From Ancistrus triradiatus (lineage: Eukaryota > Chordata > Actinopteri > Siluriformes > Loricariidae): 64,000 bases of DNA. The position numbers were made by a program, and so were the translations under genes. Where the stretch lies: contig JAJAGP010000884.1 of NCBI GenBank assembly GCA_025084515.1, forward strand, positions 186,001 to 250,000, written 5' to 3'. Shown here piece after piece: positions 20,784 through 32,050 of the stretch. Below the pieces are notes generated by a model. It made no database searches. It was not told the DNA's origin and saw only the letters and a program-made list of their open reading frames with translations. Every line of letters begins with the position of its first letter. The first letter of the stretch is position 1.

Positions 20784-23060
20784 TCACATTTATAGCATTT
20801 AGCAGACGCCCTTATCCAGAGCGACTTATAGAAGTGCTTTGTATTCTTCCTAGTAGAAGAAAACCTCGAACAGAATCCAACCAGAACTTGCTAGGATCTA
20901 ATGTGGATAAATCAACAAAGCACAAGGCCTTTTTTAATGCAGTTGTATTCATTTCAGTCTACACTTAAGTGCTGAGTGAAGAGGTGAGTCTTTAGTCGCC
21001 TCTTGAAGACAGCAAGAGACTCATCCATTTGGACATCCAGCGGAAGTTCATTCCACCACCTGGGTTCCAGGACAGAGAAGAGTCTTGATGCTTGTCTTCC
21101 TTTAATCTTACGTGGAGGATCCAGTCCAGTCAAGCTTGTGTCTTGGAGGGTAGGAGGTACAGAGCATGGTTTGATTAGAGCCTTTAGGTGAGATCGTGCT
21201 GTTCCATTTTTGGCATTGTAGGTGAGCATCAGGGAGTCAGTAAAGTGAACACAGCACTGGGGTTACATGTGAAAACTTGGATAGATAGAAAACCAGACGA
21301 GCCACTGCATTTTGAATCAGTTGCAGGGGTCTGAGCATTGGAAGACCAGCCAGAAGAGCATTGTAGTAATCTAGTTTGATAGAACAAGAGACTGGACAAG
21401 CACCTGGGTGGCTTCCCTGGAGAGGAAGGGTCGAATTCTCCTGCTGTTGTAGAGGAGGTACCTAAATGACTGGTTCAGTTTGGTAATATGAGCAGAGAAG
21501 CTCAGCTGGTTATCAAAGATGACTCCAAGGTTTTTTGGGTTCTCAGAAGGTATGGAGAGGGAGCCACCAGAGCAGTTTCTGTGGAGTGAGCTGCTTTGAA
21601 GACAGACTGGTTGCGGTCCTGTAGGTTATTCTGTATGAGAAAGGTTGACAAAGGTTGACAACTGGTTATAGACAGCACGTTTAAGTATTTTTGAGAGGAA
21701 GGAAAGAAGTGATTCCAGTCTGTAGTTGTTGGTGACTATTGCAGTCTTGAAGGCAGAAGGAACATGACCAGTTAGGGAGTTGTTGACGATGGAGGAGATG
21801 AAGCGAAGAAGGTCTTGAGCATTCTTTTGTAGCACTGGTGATGGGATAGGATGTACACATTTGCACTGGGGATAGTGGCAGGTGCAAATGACTGTCTTGT
21901 TTATCTTTTCTTCAAAGAAGGTGGCAAAGTCTTCAGCAGTTAAGGAGGATGACTGGGCAGGAGGAGGTGGGTTGAGGTGTGATGACAAGACTGTGTGGAG
22001 TTTGCGTGGATCTGAAACGGCCTTCCATCTTTCTTCTGTAGAAGGCTGTCTTGGTGGCAGTCTCATCTGATGAGAATGTGGAAAGGAGAGCAGTATAGTG
22101 CTGAAGATTATCAAGCTTGGACTAGGATGGGGACAGGGGACAGGATGAGAAGATTGTCTTGGTCTGGAGGAGAGAGGGCATAACAGGACAATATATGAAG
22201 AGATAAGTGCACTGGTGGCAGATTCCAGTGGAAGAGCAGAAAAATAATCCAGGTGTGGTAAAGTAGTGGAGCTCTGGAAGACAGTGAGGCAGGAGAGAGG
22301 GAGTGGAGGTTGTGGTGGGTCGTTGAAGTATATAAAGGGTTGGGTACGCGAAGCAGAGGGACAGCAAGAGAGAAGGAAACAACATGGTGGTCTGAGAGGT
22401 GGAGTGGAGCTACACTGATCTCGGTGGCTGGGAAGGGTCGGCATAACATTAGGTCAAGAACGTTTCCTCCCTTGTGTGTTGGAGAAGCTTATCAGATGGG
22501 AGATTGAAGGGAGGCTGAATCAGGATCATGGGAGACTTGTTTGAAGGGCAGGAACTCAGAAGACCATCCAGTTCTTCTATAAAGTCACCTAGAGGGTAAG
22601 GTGGTCGGTAGACAACAATGATATACAGGTTAACCATGACAGCATGGATTTCGATTGATGAGATTCCAAGGTGAGTAAGTGCTAGTAACAAAGAAACCCA
22701 CTTCTTGGATAAAAGCAAACCTGTGCCACCACCTCTTCCAGACTGACTAGACCAGACTGGTGAGTGGGAGAAGGAGAAGGCAGAAGACAGAGCTGCTAGA
22801 GTAGCTGAGTTCTCAGGAGTAATCCAAGTCTCAGTTAGGGCCAGGAAATGGAGGGAGTGAAGCAATCACAGAAAAAGCTGAGATGAAGTCAACTCTCTGG
22901 ACAGCAGACTGGCAGTTCCAGAGCCCCCCTACCACCTCTTTACCAGATTGTGCTAACCGCGGAGGGTGGAGGAGATTACTAATGCTGCAGCCACTGTATA
23001 GTATACGCGGCTTTCTGGGTCTATTGGATATATAAACAGAGATTGTCAAATTACACGTTA
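20784..23060 (-). mobile_element. L2 LINE, 2.3 kb, reverse transcriptase core deleted
   Basis: Read on the minus strand from 23060: a start region (VVGGLWNCQSAVQ), the endonuclease domain at 22449-22865 (FLALTETWITPENSATLAAL; IIVVYRPPYPLGDF), the linker at about 21900-22440 (SSLTAEDFATFFEEKINK), a short entry to the reverse transcriptase (SAFKTAIVTNN, LLSFLSKILKRAVYNQL), then a jump to the C-terminal end at 20954-21229 (LFSVLEPRWWNELPLDVQ; FKRRLKTHLFTQHL). The 3' tail is the GCAGACGCCCTTATCCAGAG motif at 20802, shared with the SINEs. The catalytic middle is missing and several frames are broken. Confidence 0.85.
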
Positions 23061-24000
23061 GCAAGGCAATTAATCAAATGGGTGGGAAGCAATCCAGAAG
23101 TTATAGAAACAATAAAGAAATAAGTACTACTTAGCCGATGCTGATTTGGGGTTCAGAGTTTTGACAGAGTGGAACAGTTCACAAGAATAGTAGCAGGATG
23201 AGAATTATTAACTGCTATGCCAGACAGTATGCCAGATACAGATGGCCAGGACCTCTGTGGATGGATTTTCAACCTTGGGCGCTGCATATATAAACACACA
23301 CCTTCACCACACCTGCCACCTATAACTGGTCTCAGTGAAAAGACCAGACAACTGCTGACTTTGGGAGAGGTAAATGAAAAAAAACTTCTGTCGTACACTT
23401 ATGAAGTAGCGTTGACTGGATGTGGTTCACACCTTCTTTGGCATTAATTCACTACATCCTGCTCGACAGATTCCTGACCCCAAACCTGAACACCTGAACG
23501 GAAAAGGGAAAGAACAGGATTCTGACATCAAACTGAGTCTGGGGAGGAGGTGAGGTGAAGAGTGTGAGGTGAAATAGCGCTGGAGTTTGCTAAACCAAAT
23601 GTGCTTTGATTAGAAAGTGCAAATATTAACCAGAATGATGACAGACAATGTGATCAGGGATAAAGGTGCTAATATTTTGTTGTTGTGTTTTGCATCTGTT
23701 TGCAGGTTTTTGAGGTTTATCTCTAGTTTCAACTGTTTTGCCTCCAGAATGGACCAAGTCAGCTAAAATAAAAGAAAAACGAAATAAAAACAACCTTGTG
23801 TATATTGTCCTCTTAATAATTACCTGCTGAATGCAAGGGTTGTTGAAGTTGATTAATGTTTGTGCTCCAGGCAAGTACTGCTGTTTTCTTGCGATACTTA
23901 GCGTGCCAGTATATACTGAACACACTACAGAGAATATAAACGATTTAAATATAAAATATAAAAGTATTAGCAGTGTACTCCTTATACGTTCTGCTACAGT
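23061..24000. other. Intergenic, nothing recognised
   Basis: Mixed sequence without recognisable exon or repeat ends. Confidence 0.4.
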
Positions 24001-24001
24001 G

Positions 24002-24270
24002 GTGCTTGAAGGTTTGTAAACCCTTTAGAATTTTCTATATTTCTGCATAAATATGACCTAAAACATCATCAGATTTTCACACAAGTCCTAAAAGTAGATA
24101 AAGAGAACCCAGTTAAACAAATGAGACAAAAATATTGCTCTTGGTCACCATCGAGGAAAATGATCCAATATTACATATTAGTGAGTGGCAAAAGTATGTG
24201 AACCTTTGCTTTCAGTATCTGCTGTGTGCAGCTTTTAAGGATCTTTTGGTATTCTTCACTTTGTCAGACA
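24002..24270. mobile_element. Tc1-like left end fragment
   Basis: Starts GTGCTTGAAGGTTTGTAAAC, and shares ATATGACCTAAAACATCATC and AGTGGCAAAAGTATGTGAAC with the element at 54055-55432. It is cut short near 24270 by a different element. Confidence 0.7.
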
Positions 24271-24595
24271 GGTCCTATTTCAGTGATGTCCTGATTGAAA
24301 ACAGGTGTGGCAATAATCGGGCCTGGGTGTGGCTAGAGACAGTGAACTCAGGTGTGATAAACTATAGTTAAGTTATGGTTTAACAGGGGTTAGGGGCAAT
24401 CACTTTTTCACACAGGACCATGCAGGTTTGGATTTTTTCTCCCTTAATAATAAACACCTTCATTTAAAAACTGCATTTTATGTTTACTTGTGTTGTCTTT
24501 GATTAATATTTAAATTGGTTTGATGTTCTGAAACACGTAAACATGCACAAAAATAGCAAATCAGGACGGGGGTAAACACTTTTTCACACCACTGT
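24271..24595. mobile_element. Second Tc1-like end, different family
   Basis: Ends GGTAAACACTTTTTCACACC ACTG next to TA at 24596, a terminal phrase distinct from the neighbour. An internal echo CAATCACTTTTTCACACAGG lies at about 24398, consistent with paired IR/DR motifs. Confidence 0.6.
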
Positions 24596-24599
24596 ATAT

Positions 24600-25018
24600 G
24601 TGTGTATGTGTAAATATTTTCATTTTACTTCTTTTACAGCCATTAGATATCAAGTATATATGTTCCCATTATTTCTGTTATTTGACAAATCATTAAAATT
24701 GTCTGTGTCCTTTAAGTTCAGAATATTCCAACAAGCAGCAGTGATCTTTCTTGTATATGCACAATAATATAATGCAGAATTAATTGTGTTTATAAACCTA
24801 TGAGTATACCTTTAGGAAAAATCCTACCTAAAACTGGATTAATGATGACACACAAGTAGATAAATGAATTAAAATGGAGAAAATGCCTCTTAGCATCAAT
24901 TAATGTATTGAAACATTTATAGCCTTTTTTAGACACCAGCAGTCAGATGTAGAAAAGACAGCGAATGTTTTAGCCTAAATGATTTTGTATTAACGTTCAT
25001 CTTGCTGCTGAAAATCGT
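24600..25018. other. Intergenic, nothing recognised
   Basis: AT-rich, no exon or repeat end seen. Confidence 0.4.
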
Positions 25019-25019
25019 T

Positions 25020-25140
25020 TTAGGACAGTGGTGGCTGAGTAGTTTAGGTGCCAGACCTGGACTAGAAGCATTTGAGTTCAAAACCTGGCTTCACCAAGCT
25101 GCCACAACTGGGTCTTTAAGCAGGTCCTTAGCATATTATT
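25020..25140 (+). mobile_element. tRNA-headed SINE fragment
   Basis: Head only: GGTGGCTGAGTAGTTTAGGT and the B-box-like GAGTTCAAAACC, then CCAAGCTGCCACAACTGGGT. The 3' tail is missing. Confidence 0.6.
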
Positions 25141-25436
25141 CTTATTTAAGAACATTTTTGCATGCCACTTAGTTCTGTTGCCCCACTCGTTTAAAATAAA
25201 CATATAAACTTAATACATTCAAACAGGTAGCCTATCTTTTTATTATAGCCTATTGTTTTTAAAGGCACATACAGGCAGACTGGATGATAACATTTTTTAT
25301 TTATTTAAAAAAAATAGACATTTATACAAGTGGTATCCAAAATATAATCTAGTTCAGTGTAAAAGAGCAAATTTGATGTGGTTATGTCTAGTAAACACTT
25401 TCTTTAGAACATCTATACATAAGCTATACTGACACT
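25141..25436. other. hes3 3' flank / UTR
   Basis: Sequence downstream of the hes3 stop (gene on the minus strand). No clear polyadenylation signal was assigned. Confidence 0.35.
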
Positions 25437-25795
25437 CTACCAAGGCCTCCAGTAATGCTGCTGCAGAGTTGTAGGATTGGCAGTAACGTGCTTGCGCTGT
25501 CGGAGTCCTAAAGTTTTGTCTTTTTTGGAGATGTCCGTCCGGTGATTTCTCTGCGCTTTCTGAGTCCCTGGAAGTGCGACAAACACGACGTCAGACGGCC
25601 CGGAGGCATCGCTGTCCACGGTGCTGGAATCAGGAAGTCTCGCGCTCAGGCTCTGGAGTCCGTGAGATAGGTGCGTGTGCGCGTTAGATCTGCATGCGGG
25701 GTTTCGGTTGTTCACGAGGAGAAACTGACTGACCCCGGCGAGACAAGTCCTGAAGCCTGCTTCATAGTCAGCATTAACAGAATTAACAGAGAAAC
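25437..25795 (-). CDS. hes3: hes3 exon 4 (Orange domain to WRPW)
   Basis: Acceptor CCCTGCACAG; starts in phase 1. Carries the Orange domain, a Ser/Arg/His-rich middle and the C-terminal WRPW followed by TAG at 25437-25439. Confidence 0.95.
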
Positions 25796-26704
25796 CTGTG
25801 CAGGGAAACACATCAGCATAAATATTTTTTTAAATCAAAATGATCCAACCGAATCCATTGGAAGACTACACTCAAATGATTCCTTGCATATTTCAACAAA
25901 TTAAATTAATTAAATCAGTGGTGCAGTGGTGGCACAGTGGTTAAATCGAAAGGTTGTTAGTTCAAACCCTGGCTCCACCACTGTTGGGCCTTAAACCATC
26001 AACTCAATTCAAATGCAAGTCACTCTGGATAAGGGTGTCGGCTAAATGTTGTAAATGTATCTTAAATGTTTATTGCTTTGCTTTTTCTGAAGTGGTCCTT
26101 CAAATAACTCTCTGTCTTTAGATATGTTCATCCTTTTCCCTTTTCCCATTAAGAATGTTGGTTACATCACAAAAAACATGAAGGCAAGAACATATGTTTT
26201 GCTATACACACCTTTCTCAATGTTTTGAAGATGTTTTAGGTGTTTCACTGTCAGCTCCAAAATGTCAGCCTTTTCAAATTTTCGCTTGCGGATCTGAAAT
26301 ATTCGGACATTTGGCTATTATTAGAAATGCTACACGTAACACAATAATAGTAATGTAACTTCAATAACTAATTAAGCAGCACTGATATACGTAATTAAAA
26401 TTATTGATTAAATAAGCTGTGAAAACCAAAGCTTAAAATATAAAAGTATTTACATTGTTGGAATAGAAGCTCTCCAGTAAAGTCTTTAACTGGTCCAAAC
26501 ACGTATTGATACGCGCCCTTCTCTTTTTTTCCATCAGTGGTTTGGAAACCTGTAGAAAGGCATCAATATTCATGACATTGTGTTGACATCATGGACATAT
26601 GCTCTAAAATAAATAACAAGACTTTTCGGCAAATTCCAATGTTATCTCACCTTTTTGCTGCTGGAGACTTTTGTCTTTACCAAACTCTCTGAAGCCGCAA
26701 CCAT
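25437..26704 (-). CDS. hes3: HES3/Her3 bHLH-Orange transcriptional repressor
   Basis: A nuclear repressor of the Hairy/E(spl) family that binds N-box/E-box DNA as a dimer and recruits Groucho/TLE; the zebrafish orthologue is called her3. Four coding exons (26651-26704, 26454-26549, 26212-26293, 25437-25795) join to 591 nt, 196 aa, all with GT-AG junctions and matching phases. Residues 19-50 give the basic region and helix 1 (KPLMEKKRRARINTCLDQLK), including the Pro typical of Hes basic regions. Residues 51-77 give loop and helix 2 (IRKRKFEKADILELTVKHL), where IRKRK after the loop is characteristic of Hes3. The Orange domain follows in exon 4 (DYEAGFRTCLAGVSQFLL). The protein ends in WRPW, the Groucho-binding tetrapeptide. 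ATG is chosen because it is the first after the TATA box and gives MVAASESL, a Her3-like short N-terminus. A SINE lies in intron 3. The gene looks intact. Synteny with gpr153 supports the call. Confidence 0.95.
25918..26062 (+). mobile_element. SINE in hes3 intron 3
   Basis: Short, diverged tRNA-headed SINE: GTGGCACAGTGGTTAAATCG head, TAGTTCAAACCC B-box, tail CAAGTCACTCTGGATAAGGG. Orientation is opposite to hes3. Confidence 0.75.
26212..26293 (-). CDS. hes3: hes3 exon 3 (loop and helix 2)
   Basis: Codons 51-77 plus one base; IRKRKFEKADILELTVK to LQNIEK. Acceptor ATTTCAG, donor GTGTGT. Confidence 0.95.
26454..26549 (-). CDS. hes3: hes3 exon 2 (basic region and helix 1)
   Basis: Codons 19-50, VSKPLMEKKRRARIN to SFYSNN. 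Acceptor TTTCTACAG, donor GTAAAT. 96 nt, phase 0 on both sides. Confidence 0.95.
26651..26704 (-). CDS. hes3: hes3 exon 1
   Basis: Codons 1-18, rich in Ser and Lys, ending KVSSSKK; donor GTGAGA at 26650-26645. Phase 0. Confidence 0.92.
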
Positions 26705-26774
26705 CTTTTCCTCTTCAGTGTAACCCAAACGCACTGTAATGTGCAGCAATGACGGGATGCAAGCGGGAAAGAGC

Positions 26775-26781
26775 TTTTATA
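26775..26781 (-). promoter_or_regulatory. hes3: hes3 TATA box
   Basis: TATAAAA on the minus strand, 71 bp upstream of the start codon, which would place the start of transcription some 40 bp before the ATG. A CCAAT motif lies further upstream near 26834-26838. Confidence 0.7.
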
Positions 26782-26784
26782 CCA

Positions 26785-27139
26785 GGGACGCTCTTAGCAT
26801 CTCAATGCAGAGGTCACGCCCATAAGCTTCCAATTCACTTGGAGCCAATGGATATCCAGTAACTGAGTGTTGACAGTTATTCCACAAAACAGGAGGTTGA
26901 GCACAACGTTAAAGTGATTTTAAATAACTTTTCAGTTTTTGGAAAAACAACAGCAACAACAACAAATAATTTTCACCACTTAAAAAATTTGTTAAACCGA
27001 CATTATCTTGTCAAAAAAGTCAACGGGTTCGTCTCTGATGATATGACTTTCGTTTCGAAAAACTTACTTGCAGTTACATGAACGGCAATTGATCCTAACT
27101 CATAAAATGTTTTATGAATTTGTGCATGTAGGCTATTCT
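26785..27139. other. hes3 upstream region
   Basis: Likely proximal promoter on the minus strand. No motif beyond the TATA and a CCAAT-like element can be argued by eye. Confidence 0.35.
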
Positions 27140-27415
27140 TTCGTATTAATACCCGGTTAATCCAATCCAGGTAGACATGGATCCTGAGCCAAACTGGCAG
27201 CACACGGCGTAACCCAACACAGGGCTCCAGTCCATGCCAACTGGCCGAACGCGTGTCTTTGGAATGTAGGAGGAAATTGTACGGGAAGTACCGGAAAAAA
27301 ACCCACACAAAGACCAGGAGAACATGCAAACTCCAGACAGGATAGAGGGACAGGGAACAGGGGATCTCTGTAGCTATGATGCGACAGCGCTAAGCACCCC
27401 CCCCCCCAGGTCACG
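27140..27415 (-). repeat. Dispersed fish repeat, family H
   Basis: Runs from ACCCGGTTAATCCAATCCAG to a C10 run at about 27400-27409. Contains GTGTCTTTGGAATGTAGGAG and GAACATGCAAACTCCAGACA, the same order as in the copies at 42130 and 59025. Confidence 0.6.
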
Positions 27416-27845
27416 CCCCTTGAATGTATGTAAATGTGAACGTGTCAGCGTCAATCACTGTCAAATTTATGTGACTACTGGCAGGCTGAAACATGTGGCA
27501 TCCATCCCAACGCATATCAAGACATGTATCATGATTTCTGTAGAACGTTATTTTGTTTTGACGGAAACAACAACAATCAAATAAAACCAAAAATTTAGTT
27601 ACACTTCAGTAATCTTAAGATGTCAATTAATATATATCAAGAGGACAAACATTCAAAATGCTTTGTCACAGCTTCCCAAAACTGTAAGGACCAAGCCATT
27701 TGACAACCAATGTAATATTCAGCTTAAGTAAACAAACTGTCATGTAGCAACAATGCATGTTTGTATGAATGCTGTCATATAGACTACGTGTTCATGATGT
27801 AATTACTTGTTTACTCATCGTCTGTATTGCTGAACTCGGATAAAA
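27416..27845. other. Intergenic, nothing recognised
   Basis: No exon or repeat end seen. Confidence 0.35.
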
Positions 27846-27849
27846 TTAT

Positions 27850-28400
27850 AAATGGTATACCAAATCTAACGTCTGCCAACTGTTCATTAATGAAAGAGAT
27901 CTGGACATCTTGAGTCTTACAGCAGGCAATACAATATGAACTAACCATCGTGTGGGGCAAAGTTGTGCTGAACGCCATATAGAATCACCATAAAATGGAA
28001 ATGTTGCAAATTCTGAGTCAGAGCGAATTGCACCAGTTCTGTCCATTCAGCGTCTATTGTGAAATATTTCACGGCTTGGATCGCGGGCAGAACCGTGGAA
28101 ATCATGCCAAGGTCTTTACACAAGCCTTCACTTATAGGGTGTAGCAACTGTAAAAATGTAAATATGAGTTTCAGATTTGCAGATGTGTTGAACATTGCTT
28201 ACCATATCGTTGTACCGAAAATACACTTGTTCGTAGTCTATTGATTTTTGGTAGATGTTTCAAAAGTTGATGGGTTATTTTAGGCTTGACAGAACTGCAT
28301 GAAATAGAGGTAGAAGTCGAGCAGATGTGGCCTTGTTGGCGCAGAGCGAGGCGAATTAGAGGAACGCCTCCAGCCCATGAGGCCCTAAGTGCCTGATTTG
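27850..28400 (-). mobile_element. Possible hAT-type transposase remnant
   Basis: The minus-strand frame at 27846-28046 has SAQLCPTRWLVHIV, resembling the LCxTRW motif of hAT/ZMYM-type transposases, next to a second frame at 27941-28195 (LHPISEGLCKDLGMIS). No terminal repeats were found and the match is weak. Confidence 0.3.
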
Positions 28401-28624
28401 CCACACTACCTTATCAATGGGTCCCAGGTCTTGGGAAAATCTTGGACATGATACACACACTGTGGTCCACATGGTTTCTTTAACAGAAGTCAGTGTCTCA
28501 TTCAGCTAAATTTCACAGTCAACAAAACGAAGCCATTGCAGAATTTATTTTCATTTCCATTTCCTTACCAAGCAAGGTATAATTGAATTTATTTCACGAT
28601 TATTCGACAAATCGCTTTGGATTA

Positions 28625-28812
28625 CAGTTACATTTAGACTTTTGGCAGACGCTCTTATCCAGAACGACTTACAACTGATACAATCTTATAAGCAATTGTA
28701 AGTTAAGATTGCTCATGGGCCCAACAGTGTCAGTGCCTACAGTAGGGTTAAACCCTGGACGTTATGGTCCATAGTCCAGGACCTTAACTAGTTCCCTACC
28801 ACAGTCCCACAG
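28625..28812 (-). mobile_element. tRNA-derived SINE with L2-like tail
   Basis: Reverse orientation: tail GGCAGACGCTCTTATCCAGA near 28643, B-box-like GGGTTAAACCCTGG, and head TACCACAGTCCCA. Diverged from the copies at 17606 and 61881. Confidence 0.85.
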
Positions 28813-29195
28813 ATTTAGGCTTTATTCGTTCAGAATTTCGTTTGACACATCAACATGAAGCACAGGTCATCATGACACCTATAGAGAAACGTCAGGAGAG
28901 AAGAGTGGATATTTCTGATAACGGACACCTCAAATCATGTTGCAAAAGCTTCGTTTCCATCAAACATTAACATAATTCAGTTTTACAAAGCATATAAGGA
29001 TATAGGCTTATTAAGTCTGTTAGAGGGCAGTTCAGTTATCAGCAGGATTGTTACAATGAACGAAAACTAGAAACTACGAAAATGCATACGAAACAAAAAT
29101 GGTACACTATACTATTAAATAACTGAAGGTAAGATAAAATAGCATACTGATTCTAAAAGTCAATAAAATAAAACCAAAACGCACGCAATTAATTT
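28813..29195. other. Intergenic, nothing recognised
   Basis: Start of a long AT-rich desert. No exon seen. Confidence 0.35.
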
Positions 29196-29199
29196 CGTT

Positions 29200-30000
29200 T
29201 TATCAAGTGGTGATAAGTGAAAGTTTGAACAGTATAATTAATGCAGCCTTCACTAAAGAATACATAAAATACATGGAGATAGAAAAGAAGGTCTAAATTA
29301 GTCTGAAAATCAAATATAATCGCACCTTTTCCAAATAATGAACTTACTTTATATATTTTATTAACGCCAGATACATTAAACTTTGACTTTTAATACATAG
29401 AGGTAAGCGTAACTAATGTCTAAAGAACACACAAACATTCACATTTTTTAAATGAAAAGATGAATAAAGATGAAACAAATCAAACATAATTACACAGATC
29501 TCCAATAATTAAAAATACATTGCAGGGTGCTATTAAACAAAGACTTGGAACAGTTTGAATATGGTGAATAGATGGGGTTTAATTAACGCAGACTTCTCTA
29601 AAGAATAGCCACAAAGAATTATAAACTGAAGTAAGTAACTTCCAAAAAACAGCTAAAAAAAAAAAAGTATAACAAGACTGGTCTCCAATAATTAAATTAA
29701 AGACAAGTAACAGTTTGTCTTTTATGAATAAATGAAAATGTAAATTAATACAACCTTGTCTAAAGAATATATTCTACATCTTAATGAATGACTGAATAAT
29801 TTTTTTTTAAAGATTTCTGAAGATTTTAACGTACAACATACGTTACATACAGTTTACAGATTATATACACACATGGGCAAAAAAATTGGCCAAACCCAAA
29901 ATTTGGAAAAATCAGTGCTGTTCCACTCAATGGTAAAGGCTTCAAACAGCTGACAAGTTGGAAATTGTTTACTTTGTGTTTAAGTTACTTTACGTGAGAT
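29200..30000. repeat. Diverged duplication block A
   Basis: Holds several loose copies of a ~200 bp unit with the order 'lens' CCAATAATTAA, CATTGCAG, AGTTTGAA, TTAAT(G/C)CAG and CTAAAGAA (copies near 29210-29280, 29490-29600, 29690-29790), then GGCCAAACCCAAAATTTGG and CACTCAATGGTAAAGGCTTC at 29890-29945. The same series recurs in block B at 32630-33500. Confidence 0.5.
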
Positions 30001-30635
30001 CAGATATTCTCTGTAAGGTTCAAACTTGGAGTCTGACCAGCTAAAACATGAGCCTGGTAGACTGTGGCAGATCACCAACTAATGACTAATCTAAGATATT
30101 TGGAAGATTTTAAACACCATGTGTTAGTTTGAGTTTTATATCAAATATTCAAATCTTTTAATGATTTTATATTCGTGTACTAGAAGACTACGTAGGCTAA
30201 ACGAAGTTCCCTGCAGCTTTACACCCCAACAGTTCACTGCAGCAGTAAGCAGTGACGAGAAAATTGTATAAAAATGCATTTTCTAAGTTCTTGCTCTTTT
30301 TATAACCAATGGTTTGTTGTTACAATCACTGAAAGCTTAATATTTTGCCATTTTAGGTTTTTTTACGTTTGCCTTTGATTACTAACGTAAAATGAATACA
30401 CTTTCATCTATTCATCAAACTCAAACTCTGACGTAGTTGAAAGGAGGACTGGGCAGATGAGAAGATTGGTATGTATGAAATCTAGGAGTGTGGATTAAAT
30501 AATAAAAATTTACCACATTAAATAAATATGGAGAACAATTTCACTTTGGCTCTGTAATAAGATCTAAATCCCTGCGTTTATTATATTAAGCAGTAATATA
30601 AGTAATATAGTAATATAGCACTAATTGGGTAAAAG
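30001..30635. other. Intergenic, nothing recognised
   Basis: AT-rich desert sequence. Confidence 0.35.
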
Positions 30636-30639
30636 AAGA

Positions 30640-30965
30640 GAATGGGGTGAGCATTTGATGTTGATCTGAAGCACTCGACACGCGACAGAATAAAAAGCGG
30701 CCCATTGACACCTCTGAGCGCTGCGCGTCTCCTTAGTTTGGATAAGGCGCACAATAGACTATTGTGGGGTTCGAGCGCAAAAAAGAGGCACGCAATCCCC
30801 CTTTTTATGCTAGAGAGACCACTGATCTTTTCTTCAGTCTGCTGTGTGCCTCTGCTTTCCATGTGAGGCCAGTGAAAGAACCTTATCACTTTCATGCGCA
30901 AAAACGCTTTGTTGAACCCTTCTTTAAAAGGAAAGCTGTGAAGAGGTGCTTAGGAGTTTGCACGC
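30640..30965. promoter_or_regulatory. GC-richer island, candidate conserved non-coding element
   Basis: Clearly richer in G+C and CpG than the surrounding desert. It includes a paired SOX-like palindrome (30750-30766) and CATGCGCAAAAACGC at about 30893. An ORF crosses it on the minus strand but shows no family features. Calling it regulatory is inference. Confidence 0.3.
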
Positions 30966-31248
30966 AATCCTGTTTGTGTGGACAGTCAGTTTATCTGCTA
31001 AACAAACAGATAAATAACAATTAAAAAAACTAAATGCATGCATATTGGTATACAAGGCAATTTTATAAAGTACGTTTAATACACAAGGAAATGCAGGGTG
31101 GTTTACAAAATAATAGAAACTCAAAATAGTGTTGCAGTTATCAAAGTTTAAATACAAAAACATCAGTACCGCGGAACACGACAAAAATAAAAGAATAGTA
31201 AGAGATATATTAGATATATATAAACGTACCGCAAAATCTATACATACA

Positions 31249-32050
31249 TACTGGCCACTATATTAAGTACACCTTGCTAGTACTGAATTTTGCCTTCAAA
31301 ACTGCCTTAATTCTTCGTGGCATATAGGTTCAACAAGCTGCTCATCATACATCATCATAGATATTGGTGCATATGTCATTACACAGTTGCTGCACATCCA
31401 TAGTGTGAATCTCCCATTCCACCACATCCCAAAGGTGCAATGCTGTATTGATTTCTGGTGACTGTGGAGGCCAATTGAGTACAGTGTTATATTACATTGT
31501 CATATTCAAGAAACCAGTCTGAGATTATTTGGGCTTTGTGTTGTTAAACGACAGGAGTGGCACCTGGTGTGGTCTTCTGCTGCTTTAGCCCATATACTTC
31601 AAAGTTCCACAAGCTGTGCGTTCAGAGATGCTCTTCTGCATACCTCGGTTGTAACGAATGACTATTTGAGTTACTGCTTTCTATCAGCTCGAACCAGTCT
31701 GGTCATTCTCCTCTGACTTCTGGAATTAACCAGGCATTTTAACCCAGAGAACTGTCCCTCTTTTTTGGACCATTCTCTGTAAATCCTAAAGATGGCTGTG
31801 TGTGAAAATCCCAATAGACCAGCAGTTTCTGAAATACTCATAACGACCTGTCGAGCAAAAACCACGATACCATGTTCAAAGTCACTTAAATCACCTTTCT
31901 TCCCCATTCTGATGCTCGGTTTGAATTTCGACATTTCAATTTCAATGTACCTAAATGCGTTGAGTTTCTGCCATGTGTGTGCTTGATTAGATATTTACAT
32001 TTTTGAAATCAATTAAAGTTGAACAGGTGTACCTAATATATGGGCCAGTG
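31249..32050 (-). mobile_element. Tc1-like element, short, minus strand
   Basis: Ends TACTGGCCACTATATTAAGT (31249) and the inverted ACCTAATATATGGGCCAGTG (32050). The minus-strand ORF 31671-31934 (MSKFKPSIRMGKKGDLSDFE; SISETAGLLGFSHTAIFRIY) is the N-terminal helix-turn-helix of a Tc1-like transposase; the catalytic part is mostly deleted. A fragment of the same family lies at 61700-61815 and a likely 3' piece at 34430-34650. Confidence 0.8.

Noticed and set aside
21626..22444. 272-codon ORF as a possible host gene
   Set aside because: It lies inside the L2 element and contains L2 linker motifs such as SSLTAEDFATFFEEKI.
25437..26704. hes2 or hes5 instead of hes3
   Set aside because: KPLMEKKRRARIN followed by IRKRKxEKADILELTVK and the short N-terminus fit Hes3/Her3 better than Hes2 or Hes5.
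28171..28404. 77-codon minus-strand ORF
   Set aside because: No motif; partly overlaps the weak hAT-like remnant in another frame.
30581..30901. 106-codon minus-strand ORF in the GC-richer island
   Set aside because: No domain, no splice signals and a hydrophobic tail from AT-rich DNA; better explained as non-coding.
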